Positions 25,093 through 30,501 of a DNA stretch of 30,501 nt are shown one piece after another. The DNA comes from Methanosarcina sp. UBA289. Lineage in GTDB: Archaea > Halobacteriota > Methanosarcinia > Methanosarcinales > Methanosarcinaceae. Position 1 is the stretch's first letter, and each line of letters opens with the position of its first letter. The translations under genes and the position numbers were made by a program. The stretch covers positions 1 through 30,501 of the forward strand of contig DAKJ01000013.1 of the NCBI GenBank assembly GCA_002496565.1, given 5' to 3'. Under the pieces are notes generated by a model. That model saw only the letters and a list, made by a program, of their open reading frames with translations. It did no database searches and was not told where the DNA came from.

Positions 25093-25143
25093 CCTCTGAA
25101 CATCAAGACTCAAATTAAATTCCTGGTAGGGTGGAGATATGAA

Positions 25144-25581
25144 ATGAAAGCGATTCAAACACCTGGACTGTATAAAGCTTTCACAATAAATGTAGACGAA
25201 AAAACATTATTACTCGACCTAATACACAGGGCTTTAGCCTGTCCATCTTATGTACTTCTCACAAAGGAAAGACTCACTTTAATAGGCATGCTCTCAACAC
25301 TCGAAGGGGGAGGTCATAACCTGAAAACAGAGATCAAGCTCTATACAACAGAAGTCTGTCCAAAATGCAGAAAACTGAAAACCTTCCTGCAGGCTCAAGG
25401 TATAACCTTCCAGGTAATAGACATGCAAAGCCCAGAAGGACAAACAGAATTAAAATTCAATGGAATATTCACGCTTGAAGCTCCAGTCTTACAGGTAGGA
25501 GAAGAATTCTATCTCTCAAAACAGCTCTTCAAAGGAAACGAACTATCCGAAGAAACAAAATCACGTTTAATGATGGGGTAA
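25144..25581 (+). CDS. Glutaredoxin-like protein with N-terminal extension
   Basis: 145 residues. The C-terminal 80 residues form a thioredoxin-fold glutaredoxin/NrdH-like domain: EIKLYTTEVCPKCRKLKTFL with the redox pair C72-x-x-C75, then APVLQVGEEFY as the cis-Pro strand. The N-terminal 60 residues are unassigned, with a VDEKTLLLDLIHRALACP helix-like segment. Redox proteins in viruses usually serve ribonucleotide reduction or disulfide formation in structural proteins; no reductase is nearby. GGTGGAG lies several bases ahead of the ATG. Confidence 0.8.
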   Translation: MKAIQTPGLYKAFTINVDEKTLLLDLIHRALACPSYVLLTKERLTLIGMLSTLEGGGHNLKTEIKLYTTEVCPKCRKLKTFLQAQGITFQVIDMQSPEGQTELKFNGIFTLEAPVLQVGEEFYLSKQLFKGNELSEETKSRLMMG

Positions 25582-25608
25582 ACAGGGGATAAAAGGGGGA
25601 AAAAATCT

Positions 25609-25734
25609 ATGTTTGATCTACTGGCAATGTTTGACATGGATCTAGACGAATTTGTAAACTTCTCTTCAATTCTTGCAGGGTTGCTTATTTTATTGCTAGC
25701 CCTCACATGGGCTGTGCCAAATGGGAGTATCTAA
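25609..25734 (+). CDS. Single-TM mini-protein, 41 aa
   Basis: MFDLLAMFDMDLDEFVNFSS is followed by a hydrophobic helix (LAGLLILLLALTWAV) and a short tail. An acidic N-terminus plus one helix is the general shape of small coat or membrane proteins in filamentous phages, though the basic C-terminus usual for those is missing. GGGGGA lies about nine bases before the ATG. Ends one base before the next start. Confidence 0.6.
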   Translation: MFDLLAMFDMDLDEFVNFSSILAGLLILLLALTWAVPNGSI

Positions 25735-25735
25735 C

Positions 25736-25879
25736 ATGACAGCTCGATGCAAAGGAAGAATCTTTGCTCAAATTGACGCAATGTACGGCGGTCCCTCTTA
25801 CGAACCAGAAGAAGAGGAGACACGAAGAATACACACCAAAAGGCACGCAAACGCAAAACAGAAGCATCTAATATATTAA
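25736..25879 (+). CDS. Basic element protein of unknown function, 47 aa
   Basis: Starts MTARCKGRIFAQIDAMYGGP and ends in a basic, histidine-rich tail; soluble. One-base gap from the upstream mini-protein suggests translational coupling. Its basic tail would suit nucleic-acid binding, but no motif supports that. Confidence 0.5.
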   Translation: MTARCKGRIFAQIDAMYGGPSYEPEEEETRRIHTKRHANAKQKHLIY

Positions 25880-25901
25880 TTTCATCAGTGGGGGGTCACT
25901 T

Positions 25902-26195
25902 ATGAAACTACCAATATCTGACACATACGCAGGTATCATTTCCTCAACACTCGCCAGGACAGGCGGATTAATACTATATCAACAGCTAGCCGAAGCAGCC
26001 GAAAGAGCCGAATCAATCTTCATCAAAGACCAGGTTCCAGAATCTTATAGAGTAGGGGCTACCTACTCCTACGTAGTAGCCACAAAAGACGGATCTTACT
26101 GCTTCACTCTCCAAAGGGAACTCTCGGGAACATGGGCATTAACAGCCTTCACACAGGAAGAAAAACAAAAGCCACAGATGGCGATACCATGTTAA
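25902..26195 (+). CDS. Element protein of unknown function, 97 aa
   Basis: Starts MKLPISDTYAGIISSTLART. A helical first half (QQLAEAAERAESIFIKDQ) is followed by a beta-like second half (ATYSYVVATKDGSYCFTLQR). The ATG follows GGGGGGTC with six bases between. Overlaps the next gene by seven bases. No family recognised. Confidence 0.6.
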   Translation: MKLPISDTYAGIISSTLARTGGLILYQQLAEAAERAESIFIKDQVPESYRVGATYSYVVATKDGSYCFTLQRELSGTWALTAFTQEEKQKPQMAIPC

Positions 26196-26404
26196 TAAGA
26201 AGCGAATGCTCAGAATGTTTTCAACCCCTTGACGTAAACGCAGATCAAAAAACAATAACCTGCCCTTCCTGCGGCTTAGTACATGATATCGTATATCTTC
26301 CCAGACTACAGCCTCGCAGGAATCAACCCGTCAACAAACCATATAATCAAACAAGAACAGGACGCAGAAGCGCAGAACTCGCAAAGGTTCTAAGCCTCGG
26401 CTAA
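26189..26404 (+). CDS. Zinc-ribbon protein, 71 aa
   Basis: CSEC (about 7-10) and CPSC (25-28) form one zinc ribbon like those of transcription-associated proteins, followed by a basic tail (PRLQPRRNQPVNKPYN and TGRRSAELAK). The start at 26189 overlaps the preceding gene, so translation is probably coupled. It may bind nucleic acid; the regulatory target is unknown. Confidence 0.65.
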   Translation: MLIRSECSECFQPLDVNADQKTITCPSCGLVHDIVYLPRLQPRRNQPVNKPYNQTRTGRRSAELAKVLSLG

Positions 26405-26436
26405 AAACATTTTTTCATTTTTCAGGGGGATTCCAC

Positions 26437-26751
26437 ATGCAGCAATTACTAGAAGATATAAAACTACAAAAAATAACAAGAAAGGTAGACCCTGATAAAG
26501 TAACAGGCAAATACTATCAACAAATAAGGAATGATATAAAGCGGAAAATAAAACCAGATACAGAATGCCTAATAATAGAAATAATATTCACAAAATACAA
26601 TACACATGACTTCATAACAGAATCATTCATGTATTTACAAAGAGAACTCACTCCATTAATCACAATACCTAAAAATTCGTGTGTTCTATCAGAACAATCA
26701 TTACAAGAATTTGAATTAGTCTTTAACTGCACAATATTTAGAAATTCATAA
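26437..26751 (+). CDS. Element protein of unknown function, 104 aa
   Basis: Starts MQQLLEDIKLQKITRKVDPD with AGGGGGA about eight bases upstream. Lysine- and isoleucine-rich and more AT-rich than its neighbours, with a predicted alpha/beta pattern (CLIIEIIFTKYNTHDF). Last gene of the rightward operon, ending just before a hairpin with T-runs. No family recognised. Confidence 0.6.
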   Translation: MQQLLEDIKLQKITRKVDPDKVTGKYYQQIRNDIKRKIKPDTECLIIEIIFTKYNTHDFITESFMYLQRELTPLITIPKNSCVLSEQSLQEFELVFNCTIFRNS

Positions 26752-26760
26752 AGGGGGAAA

Positions 26761-26815
26761 ACATCTTTCAGATGTCCCTAACTTTCTTTCTTTTTTTCAT
26801 TCTTTTTTCAATCCC
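26761..26815 (+). terminator. Hairpin plus T-rich tract at the convergent junction
   Basis: ACATCT pairs with AGATGT around TTC (26761-26775), followed by several T-runs up to about 26815. It lies 10 bases past the stop of the 104-aa gene and would end the rightward operon before the convergent ATPase operon. Confidence 0.55.
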
Positions 26816-26825
26816 TTTTTAAACG

Positions 26826-26960
26826 CTTTAAATACTCTTCAGGCCAACGCCAGAGCCAAATCAACAACAAAAAAAAGGGAGGAAGTCAAGGCCCTTCTTG
26901 GCCCGGAAAGGAATTTTGGTTTTAGTATTAACCATAAGGTAAAAAATTGGTTGTCGTTGT
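26826..26960 (+). other. Short gap with a TATA-like box, possible small RNA
   Basis: CTTTAAATA (26826-26834) is a good TATA match with no ORF after it. The following 100 bp are purine-rich and contain a GGTT/AACC hairpin near 26920-26933. A transcript from here would run antisense into the 3' end of the ATPase gene. This is only a possibility. Confidence 0.25.
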
Positions 26961-27863
26961 TTATGGTTCTAAAATCCTTTTCACCCACTCGTCAGCATCC
27001 TCACTCTTCCCTAACCAAACATTCAAAGTACTTACAGGAATTCCCGAGAACTCAGCTATCTTAGTCTTAGTAACCTTATCCTCTATAAGCCTGGAAGCAA
27101 GAGAAATATAAGCCTGGTTAACTCTCGTTAACGTCTTCAGCTCTCGCTTAGAAAACATTTCATCCTTCTCTTCTATCTCTTCCTCTCCTATCTCTGTAAA
27201 ATACTCATCTTTCTTCTTCAAGTAATTTTTATACAGACTTTTACTCACGCCACAAACTTCAAAAAAAACCTCCATATCAGGAATCGGAATAGACCCAATA
27301 GGCATAAAAACACCGTCTTTTTCAACCTTATAAGGGGCAATTAGAGGTTCCTGAATCCAATCTGTAATAATTGCATAAGGGTACGCATAAGTGCGAGTAA
27401 AAGGCTGTCCATCAGGCGTAAACTCATTAAAAGCCTTCATTTTAAAAAAACAATCAAGCTGGAGGCGGACATCACCATCTAAGAATTTAAGGTGCTGAAA
27501 ATTCCCAAAAAGAGCAATTTTTCGGTATCCGTAGACTTGTAAAGTCTTAACAATCAGCTTATTCCTCTCGTCCATAAAATCCCTGGCATAAGCAGAAGCT
27601 CCGGCCTCCTCCCAAATAATAGAAGTCTGGGTCTTTTCATTAAGCTGTTCCTTAAGCTCCTTCAACCCAAAACAGATTTGTTCCTCTGAAAAGTCAGGGT
27701 CCACAGCACAAGCAGCCCCAAGGGTAAACACACTTTTCCCGCTTCTCCGCTTCCCAATAGCCGAAATAAAAGAAGAATTATTATACAGAAAAGCCCTTTT
27801 CGCAATATCAATAAAATACCAATACCAATTAAACTGCACACTTTTCTCTATATCTTCGCTCAT
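26961..27863 (-). CDS. P-loop ATPase with C-terminal helix-turn-helix (morphogenesis or packaging type)
   Basis: 300 residues. Walker A is GKRRSGKS (37-44), Walker B is TSIIWEEAGA with E85/E86, and LQVYGYRKIALFGNFQHLKFL fits the sensor strand of FtsK/HerA- and Zot-like ATPases. The block NKLIVKTLQVYGYR is typical of ATPases encoded by archaeal viruses and integrated elements. From about 235 on, a charged linker leads to a helix-turn-helix (TKTKIAEFSGIPVSTLNVWL, about 264-283), unusual for Zot proteins, which usually have a membrane helix instead; none is visible here. It probably powers virion extrusion or DNA packaging. Overlaps the upstream gene by four bases (ATGA). Confidence 0.8.
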   Translation of the reverse strand: MSEDIEKSVQFNWYWYFIDIAKRAFLYNNSSFISAIGKRRSGKSVFTLGAACAVDPDFSEEQICFGLKELKEQLNEKTQTSIIWEEAGASAYARDFMDERNKLIVKTLQVYGYRKIALFGNFQHLKFLDGDVRLQLDCFFKMKAFNEFTPDGQPFTRTYAYPYAIITDWIQEPLIAPYKVEKDGVFMPIGSIPIPDMEVFFEVCGVSKSLYKNYLKKKDEYFTEIGEEEIEEKDEMFSKRELKTLTRVNQAYISLASRLIEDKVTKTKIAEFSGIPVSTLNVWLGKSEDADEWVKRILEP

Positions 27864-28375
27864 GCCCTCACCTCATACGGTTTTATCTCATTTTCGGCCA
27901 GGACACTATTAACCCTCTCAAGAGTCAGGCTAATGTCTCGGGAAGCCTCATAAAATACCGACTGTTGAGCCTCTGGGATCTGGTCCCTAAAAATCGTCTT
28001 CCTGAGCGCATAAATACAAATTCTCTCAATCACGTAAGAAAAGCGATACTCACAAAAAATCTTCAATTCTACCCCTTTCAAGTAGGCAGAATTCACAGTC
28101 TCAACCTGGTACAGCTCAGAACTATTTACTTTCTGCCTCAGGCTCATATCAACATGTTTTTTAATCCTAATAACAAGCTCGTCTATTTTTTCAAGACTCT
28201 CTATATCTTTCTTGTCAAACGCAAGAATTGACATGTTTCTAAGATGCGAAACAAGGTCTATATAGGCCGTATATTCCTGATTCTGCAAAGCCTCAGTCAT
28301 AGAAACAAGCAAATCCTGAAAAGGATACACAAAACCAATAGATTTGTTTCCATCTACATATTTAAAAGCACTCAT
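27860..28375 (-). CDS. Helical element protein coupled to the ATPase, 171 aa
   Basis: Starts MSAFKYVDGNKSIGFVYPFQ at 28375, supported by GAGGGGTT five bases upstream; a longer frame from 28408 has no such site. Almost entirely helical with charged heptad-like segments (IRIKKHVDMSLRQKV) and no membrane helix. First gene of the leftward operon and translationally coupled to the ATPase, so it may be an adaptor or regulator of it. No family recognised. Confidence 0.7.
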   Translation of the reverse strand: MSAFKYVDGNKSIGFVYPFQDLLVSMTEALQNQEYTAYIDLVSHLRNMSILAFDKKDIESLEKIDELVIRIKKHVDMSLRQKVNSSELYQVETVNSAYLKGVELKIFCEYRFSYVIERICIYALRKTIFRDQIPEAQQSVFYEASRDISLTLERVNSVLAENEIKPYEVRA

Positions 28376-28422
28376 ATATAACCCCTCATATAAAACAGAA
28401 CATAACATGTTTTTCTACATCA

Positions 28423-28468
28423 ACTATAGTAATTATTATATACTATATACAACTACCTATAGTATAGG
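28423..28468. promoter_or_regulatory. Divergent promoter with two palindromic sites
   Basis: Between the leftward ATPase operon and the rightward membrane-protein operon lie ACTATAGT (28423-28430, perfect palindrome) and CCTATAGTATAGG (28456-28468, near-perfect palindrome). Their centres are about 35 bp apart. TATA-like runs (ATTATTATATACTATATA) sit between them and could serve both directions. Similar half-sites (CTATAG) in both suggest one dimeric regulator controlling both operons. Confidence 0.55.
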
Positions 28469-28481
28469 GGGTGCTCTAACA

Positions 28482-28841
28482 ATGAGTATTAATGATAAAA
28501 TCTGCAAATACCTCAACGATTGCTATGCACGCGGCTATATCGCAGTCGGGAAAGCCCAGCTCAAAGCCCTTTCCAAACATGAAGGTGCTTCGATGGCGGG
28601 AAGTGCCATAAGCATACTCGTCCTGCTGGTCACTCTTATGCTCTGTGCTCTGCTTTTTGGTACTCTTCAGGGACAGACCGAAGAAAAAATCAGCTCCCTC
28701 AATGACGCAAATGCAACCGCCAGCTTCAACAACATCAAAACAACCGGCTGGGGATCAATAGACCTTTTTGGGATGATTCCTTACGTTGCCGTTTTCATAG
28801 TCCTTCTTGGTATGCTCATGGGACTTACCAGGGACAGCTAA
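28482..28841 (+). CDS. Two-TM protein, candidate pilin-like major coat protein
   Basis: 119 residues. A 35-residue polar N-terminus ends in SKHEGASMAGSAISI and leads into a hydrophobic helix (about 40-63). A polar loop follows, then a second helix (about 93-115). A basic-residue-plus-Gly site just before the helix is reminiscent of a class III signal peptide, cut by A24 peptidases, though HEG/A is not a textbook site. The element encodes such a peptidase at 23947. It is the first gene of the rightward structural-looking operon, behind a strong AGGGGG site and the divergent promoter. A coat or pilin role is inference from context, size and topology. Confidence 0.65.
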   Translation: MSINDKICKYLNDCYARGYIAVGKAQLKALSKHEGASMAGSAISILVLLVTLMLCALLFGTLQGQTEEKISSLNDANATASFNNIKTTGWGSIDLFGMIPYVAVFIVLLGMLMGLTRDS

Positions 28842-28863
28842 ACAAAAGGGGGTGAGTCCACAA

Positions 28864-29184
28864 ATGGACTCTACTTTTTTCATATTTTTTGAAATAGCTG
28901 CTTTCCTAATCTTTTTCTATTCTCTCGAAGCTGGAGAATGGCGGGGCTTACTTGTTTTCCTCGCAATGGCTCTATTTCTCGCTCTATCTATAGCGTCCTA
29001 TGACATCACCTATACAGACGTTTTTTTCAACGAAACAAGCGGGGAAATAGTACAGCACACAGGCTCAACATACGACATTTCAATTTCTCTGATAAATGAA
29101 GGAATGGCGTTACTTTCCTTATCAATTGGGGTTATAAAGAGCCTGATTTACCGCGAAACATACAATTCTTCAAACTCTGAATAA
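28864..29184 (+). CDS. Three-TM membrane protein, 106 aa
   Basis: Hydrophobic helices at about 4-20, 28-45 and 80-97. The loop between the second and third (DITYTDVFFNETSGEIVQHT) is polar and may face outside. The ATG follows GGGGGTGAG with eight bases between. An upstream in-frame start lies inside the preceding gene. No family recognised; it fits a minor coat or membrane-anchoring protein. Confidence 0.65.
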   Translation: MDSTFFIFFEIAAFLIFFYSLEAGEWRGLLVFLAMALFLALSIASYDITYTDVFFNETSGEIVQHTGSTYDISISLINEGMALLSLSIGVIKSLIYRETYNSSNSE

Positions 29185-29199
29185 TTTTTGGGGGTAAAT

Positions 29200-29376
29200 A
29201 TGGTAAATCTGTCATATCTAGAAATTTGTCTTTTAATACTTGGAAACATGGGAGCGGGGTTCTATGCAGGCACTAACTCCCCCACAACCCTCCAGATCAC
29301 AATAATGTGCTATTCCCTCTGGGCAATACTCCACCTCACCAAAAAACCAGCTAAAACAGAGTATCAAGAGGCGTGA
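29200..29376 (+). CDS. Two-TM mini-protein, 58 aa
   Basis: Two short hydrophobic segments (LEICLLILGNMGAGFYAG and ITIMCYSLWAILHL), then a basic tail KKPAKTEYQEA. GGGGGTAA precedes the ATG; a TTG four codons upstream is unlikely. Small size, hydrophobic core and basic end are compatible with a minor virion protein. Confidence 0.6.
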   Translation: MVNLSYLEICLLILGNMGAGFYAGTNSPTTLQITIMCYSLWAILHLTKKPAKTEYQEA

Positions 29377-29378
29377 AA

Positions 29379-29510
29379 ATGTCAGAAACTCACCTAATTC
29401 TTACAATATGGGGCTTAATAGAGTTCCTTATACTCTCTCTCGCAATTCTAACAAGCCTCTACGAATCCAACAGATCACGGAGGTCGAACACACAATGTCC
29501 GACCCAATAG
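29379..29510 (+). CDS. Single-TM mini-protein, 43 aa
   Basis: MSETHLILTIWGLIEFLILS continues as one membrane helix and ends in a basic stretch (NRSRRSNTQC). It begins two bases after the previous stop and overlaps the next start by 16 bases. A polar N-terminus, one helix and a basic C-terminus form the layout of filamentous-phage minor or major coat proteins. It ends in TAG; readthrough as pyrrolysine would add a dozen residues. Confidence 0.6.
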   Translation: MSETHLILTIWGLIEFLILSLAILTSLYESNRSRRSNTQCPTQ

Positions 29511-29941
29511 ACAAATCCAAAACCCAGCTTCAGGCAATGGACGTAATCTCCTACGCAGGGACCCCTAACGGCATTCCAGCCGAAGAACTCCTCAAAAATT
29601 GGGGCGCTCTGAACAAACAACTTGCTTTCAGCAACCTTTCTCACAACGAAATCCAGGACATAGAAGACCTGCTAAGAATCAGTGAACTAAGATCAATGTC
29701 CTCTCAAAGAGATCATGAACTCAGGCAAATGGACGTAAGAGGAGCAGGCCAAGCAATAATCATAACAAAATGCCTGGAAAGCCTCGGAAGAGACGGTTTT
29801 CTCCTCAAGAGAGCAACAACAGCAGAACATTCTATCACAAACAGAACTGAAGACAGCAAAAAGCCTAAATTCTGGGGTCTAGGGGCTCCAAAGCAGCAAT
29901 ATCCTCCACAATCCGTACCACAACAGGGGGCAAGACAGTAA
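29495..29941 (+). CDS. Soluble element protein with the shared C-terminal tail, 148 aa
   Basis: The ATG at 29495 has GGAGGT ten bases upstream. The body is helical (EELLKNWGALNKQLAFSNLS and EIQDIEDLLRISELRS) with no membrane segment. The last 36 residues (from SITNRTEDSKKP through FWGLGAPKQQY to a Gln/Pro-rich end GARQ) are nearly the same as the end of the protein at 30113-30445. At DNA level 67 consecutive bases are identical. The tail is basic, aromatic and proline-rich, as expected of a docking peptide rather than a fold. Confidence 0.7.
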   Translation: MSDPIDKSKTQLQAMDVISYAGTPNGIPAEELLKNWGALNKQLAFSNLSHNEIQDIEDLLRISELRSMSSQRDHELRQMDVRGAGQAIIITKCLESLGRDGFLLKRATTAEHSITNRTEDSKKPKFWGLGAPKQQYPPQSVPQQGARQ

Positions 29942-30112
29942 ATGACCTTTCAAGAAGATATCGTTGTTTTTCTACTCGCTGTAATAGGAATTTCACTTTC
30001 TCCAAGTGCTATAACCATCATTCCATTAGGCTTCATTTTGGGAGTTTTCATAGGGTGGGTACTGTTTGACAGTTCTCTCTTAACATCTCCTTCTCACAGC
30101 GGAGGGGCGTAA
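29942..30112 (+). CDS. Membrane mini-protein, 56 aa
   Basis: MTFQEDIVVFLLAVIGISLS leads into one or two hydrophobic helices (about 7-25 and 28-42), then a short polar tail. It starts directly after the previous stop, with GGGGGCAAGACA upstream, and lies between the two genes sharing the C-terminal tail. It ends in GGAGGGGCG, which serves as the next ribosome-binding site. Confidence 0.6.
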   Translation: MTFQEDIVVFLLAVIGISLSPSAITIIPLGFILGVFIGWVLFDSSLLTSPSHSGGA

Positions 30113-30445
30113 ATGATCGTATCAGCAGACACTCTAAAAATGTGGGTATACGGAGAAACCCTCATAATCGGAATTCTCATGATGCTAACCTGTGCCGGAT
30201 ATCCTGGATGGATTAAAGTCGCAATATCCCGCATAAAAGGCAAAAAATACGTAATCACACTCACAAAAGACAACGCTCTCAAAATAAGAGGAGCCGAAGA
30301 AGTCGAAGGCGTATATGAAACCAAAAACGGAATCTCAATCACTAACAGAACTGAAGACAGCAAAAAGCCTAAATTCTGGGGTCTAGGGGCTCCAAAGCAG
30401 CAATATCCTCAGCAATCTGTTCCACAGCAGGGGGCAAGACAATGA
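30113..30445 (+). CDS. N-terminally membrane-anchored protein with the shared tail, 110 aa
   Basis: A membrane helix (about 13-34, GETLIIGILMMLTCAGYPGW) is followed by a basic KVAISRIKGKKYVITLTKDN segment and a small beta-like part. The tail that also ends the 29495-29941 protein follows. The ATG is directly after the previous stop with GGAGGGG upstream. The membrane helix here and its absence in the other tail-bearing protein suggest the tail docks both to a common partner at the membrane. Confidence 0.7.
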   Translation: MIVSADTLKMWVYGETLIIGILMMLTCAGYPGWIKVAISRIKGKKYVITLTKDNALKIRGAEEVEGVYETKNGISITNRTEDSKKPKFWGLGAPKQQYPQQSVPQQGARQ

Positions 30446-30501
30446 TAACAGTATCCAAAGGTAAACGAAACGAAGGAATGACTAACAACTTCCAGCCGAT
30501 A
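30442..30501 (+). CDS. Partial CDS running off the window
   Basis: Begins MITVSKGKRNEGMTNNFQPI with its ATG overlapping the previous stop (ATGA). CAGGGGGC, at the end of the shared tail, provides the ribosome-binding site. Only 20 codons are visible; nothing can be said about the product. Confidence 0.5.
   Translation, partial: MITVSKGKRNEGMTNNFQPI

Larger units (their letters stand above)
29831..30445 (+). repeat. Direct repeat pair encoding a shared C-terminal tail (units 29831-29941 and 30335-30445)
   Basis: Two 111-bp units spaced 504 bp apart differ at nine positions; bases 29840-29906 equal 30344-30410 exactly. Each unit ends at the stop codon of its gene and is followed directly by the next ATG. 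Synonymous sites are identical through the core, so the duplication is recent or homogenised by conversion. Confidence 0.9.
20273..30501. mobile_element. Integrated virus-like element (inovirus- or pleolipovirus-like provirus), right end not in window
   Basis: From here on, gene style changes abruptly. There are some two dozen small ORFs, mostly 40-150 residues, packed with overlaps or one- to five-base gaps and G-rich ribosome-binding sites. Marker genes are an HUH rolling-circle Rep (22177), a tyrosine recombinase (24460), a P-loop ATPase with C-terminal helix-turn-helix (26961-27863), an A24 prepilin peptidase (23947) and a run of one- to three-TM mini-proteins (28482 onwards). This set fits inovirus-like genomes, which have been reported in methanogens, or alternatively a pleolipovirus-type genome. 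No capsid protein of a tailed or icosahedral virus and no conjugation genes are seen. The left edge is set by the stem-loop cluster and is approximate. Confidence 0.85.

Noticed and set aside
20273..30501. Tailed-virus or conjugative-plasmid identity for the element
   Set aside because: No terminase, portal, major capsid of HK97 type, tail, relaxase or type IV secretion genes were found in the visible part.

Overview
The window looks like a chromosomal segment of a Methanosarcina-type methanogenic archaeon. It carries mch (methenyl-tetrahydromethanopterin cyclohydrolase), a DUF2124 protein, a Taw2-like wyosine-pathway enzyme, a MEDS-PAS histidine kinase, archaeal TATA boxes, long AT-rich spacers and many decaying genes. 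The species cannot be fixed from the sequence alone.

Layout. Positions 1-1340 are a graveyard of transposase and other gene remnants. Positions 1440-5570 hold a 933-aa MEDS/PAS sensor kinase bracketed by two diverged copies of the same apparent small RNA, each behind a nearly identical promoter; two adjacent hairpins lie just upstream. Positions 5720-9600 contain exodeoxyribonuclease III, decayed cache-domain and cupin genes, a taw2-like gene, and a membrane-protein gene interrupted by an in-frame TAG. Positions 9690-12440 hold a RelB/RelE-type toxin-antitoxin pair, a small conserved ORF, an orphan PAS-GAF protein and a truncated remnant. Positions 12740-17230 are core genome on the minus strand: DUF6141-like membrane protein, carboxymuconolactone-decarboxylase-family protein, DUF2124 protein, mch with a TTG start and a long repeat-bearing leader, and a U32 peptidase. 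A 22-aa ORF with a strong ribosome-binding site and an acyltransferase-3 membrane protein follow.

From about 20,270 to the window end (over 10 kb, right edge not seen) lies an integrated virus-like element. It starts with a cluster of stem-loops and a perfect 28-bp palindrome. Next comes a tightly packed early operon of small ORFs, zinc-ribbon proteins and an HUH rolling-circle Rep, then a minimal A24 prepilin peptidase, a divergent tyrosine recombinase, a glutaredoxin-like protein and more small ORFs. A leftward pair (helical protein plus P-loop ATPase with a C-terminal helix-turn-helix) faces away from a rightward run of small membrane proteins across a promoter with palindromic operators. 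Two proteins in that run end in almost the same 36-residue tail. HUH Rep, a morphogenesis-type ATPase, many very small membrane proteins and an integrase together suggest an archaeal inovirus-like (or pleolipovirus-like) provirus. The in-element prepilin peptidase suggests that a pilin-like coat protein is processed by the element's own enzyme.

The strongest leads are the paired small RNAs around the kinase, the provirus and its peptidase/coat pairing, the duplicated C-terminal tail, and the stem-loop/palindrome cluster upstream of the element's first gene.
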